The position numbers were made by a program, and so were the translations under genes. Shown here one piece after another: positions 6,531 through 7,414 of a stretch of 7,414 nt of DNA. Numbering within the stretch: the stretch's first letter is position 1; each line of letters opens with the position of its first letter. The notes beneath the pieces are model-generated. The model was given only the letters and a program-made list of their open reading frames with translations, was not told the DNA's origin and did no database searches. The stretch is taken from assembly GCA_005885025.1 (NCBI GenBank), contig VAYC01000054.1:1-7414 (forward strand). Reading direction: 5' to 3'. The DNA comes from Actinomycetota bacterium. Lineage in GTDB: Bacteria; Actinomycetota; UBA4738.

Positions 6531-7256
6531 TCAACCTTTTCGAGCGAGCATCTGGAGGAAGAGGGGTATCCGCCGCCAGCGCCGCTCCGATTCCCCGAAC
6601 TTCGCCATCGCCTTCTCGCTGGCCGCCGGTTCGCGGATTCGCTGGATGACGAAACCGGCTTCTTCCAGAGCTCGGGCGTAGTCCGAGAGCGGATAACACC
6701 AGCCGCGGAATGTGATCGTCAGCCCGCTTCGCTCGAAGGTCCCCTCGAAGCGACGCCGACCGAGATAGCTCCCTACGACGACGAACGGATCATCGGGCTG
6801 GTGGCCGGTGAACGTTCCGGCGTCCGCGAGGGGATGCGTGACCGACACGCACAGACTCCCACCGGGCTCGAGCACACGGGCGGCCTCCGCAACCGCATCT
6901 GGCATCCCGTCCACATCCATGAGCGTGTTGTACGCCACGGCCACATCGAACGATCGGTCGTCGAAAGGGAGGGACATGGCGTCACCTCGGGCGTACATCC
7001 CTGTGGGATCCGCCTCTCGAGCGTGTTGCAGGAGCGTCTGCGAAGTGTCGATGCCCACGACTCGGTGCCCCCGATCGCGAAGGTCCCTGGTCACCCGCCC
7101 CTCACCACAGCCGATGTCCAATGTGAGCCGCCCGGAGGGAGGAACGATCTCGTCGAAGAAGGCGTCGCGGTAGTACCAGTAGGAGTCGTGATCAGGCGCC
7201 CGAGCCCACCGGATCCAGTTTTGGGCCTCGGCCTCCCAGTCGGAGGCCCCACTCAC
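6531..7256 (-). CDS. Class I SAM-dependent methyltransferase, substrate unknown
   Basis: A 241-residue Rossmann-fold methyltransferase. SAM-binding motif I is LDIGCGEGRVTRDL (46-59). The acidic residue at the end of strand 2 is Asp70 in VVGIDTS. GDAMSLPFDDRSFDVAVAYN (91-110) covers the adenine contact and motif II, and RVLEPGGSLCVSVTHPL (127-143) covers motif III. The N-terminal segment WEAEAQNWIRWARAPDHD (7-24), ahead of the SAM fold, is an aromatic-rich cap I associate with an actinobacterial subgroup of unknown substrate. It is presumably cytosolic, with no signal peptide or membrane segment. The start is GTG 7256-7254, three bases after the stop of the upstream Fe-S carrier gene and in the same frame as it. 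No Shine-Dalgarno is visible, so translation is probably coupled. It converges on the MetE-like pair with a 13-bp gap; any link with methionine or SAM supply is only suggested by proximity. Confidence 0.88.
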   Translation of the reverse strand: MSGASDWEAEAQNWIRWARAPDHDSYWYYRDAFFDEIVPPSGRLTLDIGCGEGRVTRDLRDRGHRVVGIDTSQTLLQHAREADPTGMYARGDAMSLPFDDRSFDVAVAYNTLMDVDGMPDAVAEAARVLEPGGSLCVSVTHPLADAGTFTGHQPDDPFVVVGSYLGRRRFEGTFERSGLTITFRGWCYPLSDYARALEEAGFVIQRIREPAASEKAMAKFGESERRWRRIPLFLQMLARKG

Positions 7257-7259
7257 GGC

Positions 7260-7414
7260 CTAGTGGAACGAGTGCCCGCAGGCGCAGCCGCCCTGAGCCA
7301 TCGGGTTGTCGATGGTGAACCCTGACGCCTCCAGGTTGTCGACGAAGTCGATCTTGGCTTCCGACAGGTACGCAGCGCTCATGCGGTCCACGATCACTCG
7401 GACTCCGAACTGCT
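7260..7414 (-). CDS. erpA: A-type iron-sulfur cluster carrier (ErpA/IscA family), C-terminal part, 5' end outside window
   Basis: Reading leftward from the window end, the last 50 residues of an open frame are visible, ending at TAG (7262-7260). They contain VIVDRMSAAYLSEAKIDFVD, the family's 'D..S..yL.g..IDyv' segment, then GFTIDNPMAQ and the C-terminal CACGHSFH, which is the conserved Cys-x-Cys-Gly-x-Ser-Phe tail of A-type carriers. The third conserved Cys would lie upstream, outside the window. Such proteins (about 105-125 residues) bind an Fe-S cluster as a dimer and hand it to apo-enzymes in the cytosol. ErpA and IscA cannot be separated from this fragment; ErpA is the usual name in Actinomycetota. 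It is followed three bases later by a methyltransferase on the same strand, so the two are likely co-transcribed. Confidence 0.88.
   Translation of the reverse strand, partial: QFGVRVIVDRMSAAYLSEAKIDFVDNLEASGFTIDNPMAQGGCACGHSFH

Noticed and set aside
6527..6547. Hairpin TCGCTC ... GAGCGA at the convergent junction as a bidirectional terminator
   Set aside because: The stem is 6 bp with a 9-nt loop, there is no T run on either side, and much of it is coding for the methyltransferase C-terminus; too weak to call.

Overview
This window is ordinary-looking chromosomal DNA from a high-GC bacterium. Gene style (GTG and TTG starts, GTGA/ATGA overlaps, long GC-driven antisense open frames) and content (fused two-subunit KorAB, an actinobacterial-looking methyltransferase, an A-type Fe-S carrier) point to Actinomycetota, probably an uncultured or lesser-known soil or water lineage. 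That placement is inference: no marker gene is present to fix the taxon. No RNA gene, CRISPR array, insertion sequence or phage gene was seen.

Layout: (1) Positions 1-1259, plus strand: the C-terminal part of an aldo/keto reductase, then a PfkB-family sugar/nucleoside kinase 36 bp downstream. (2) Positions 1271-4182, minus strand, converging on the kinase with an 11-bp gap: korA-korB, the two subunits of a 2-oxoglutarate:ferredoxin oxidoreductase, joined by a GTGA stop/start overlap. (3) Positions 4183-4364: the only sizeable intergenic gap, a divergent promoter region holding a short direct repeat and weak candidate -10 boxes. (4) Positions 4365-6517, plus strand: two genes joined by an ATGA overlap. 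They correspond separately to the N-terminal and C-terminal halves of cobalamin-independent methionine synthase (MetE). (5) Positions 6531-7414, minus strand, converging on the MetE pair with a 13-bp gap: an ErpA/IscA-type Fe-S carrier (C-terminal part only, cut by the window end), followed after 3 bp by a class I SAM-dependent methyltransferase.

How the genes fit together: KorAB makes succinyl-CoA and reduced ferredoxin from 2-oxoglutarate and needs Fe-S clusters. A-type carriers deliver such clusters, but a direct link here is only suggested by proximity. The MetE-like pair belongs to methyl transfer to a thiol, most likely homocysteine to methionine. It is the most interesting part of the window. 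The enzyme is split in two, the C-terminal half keeps the His-x-Cys...Cys zinc ligands but lacks a recognisable counterpart of the usual fourth ligand Glu, and positions that contact methyl-folate in E. coli MetE look diverged. A non-standard methyl donor or acceptor is therefore worth considering.
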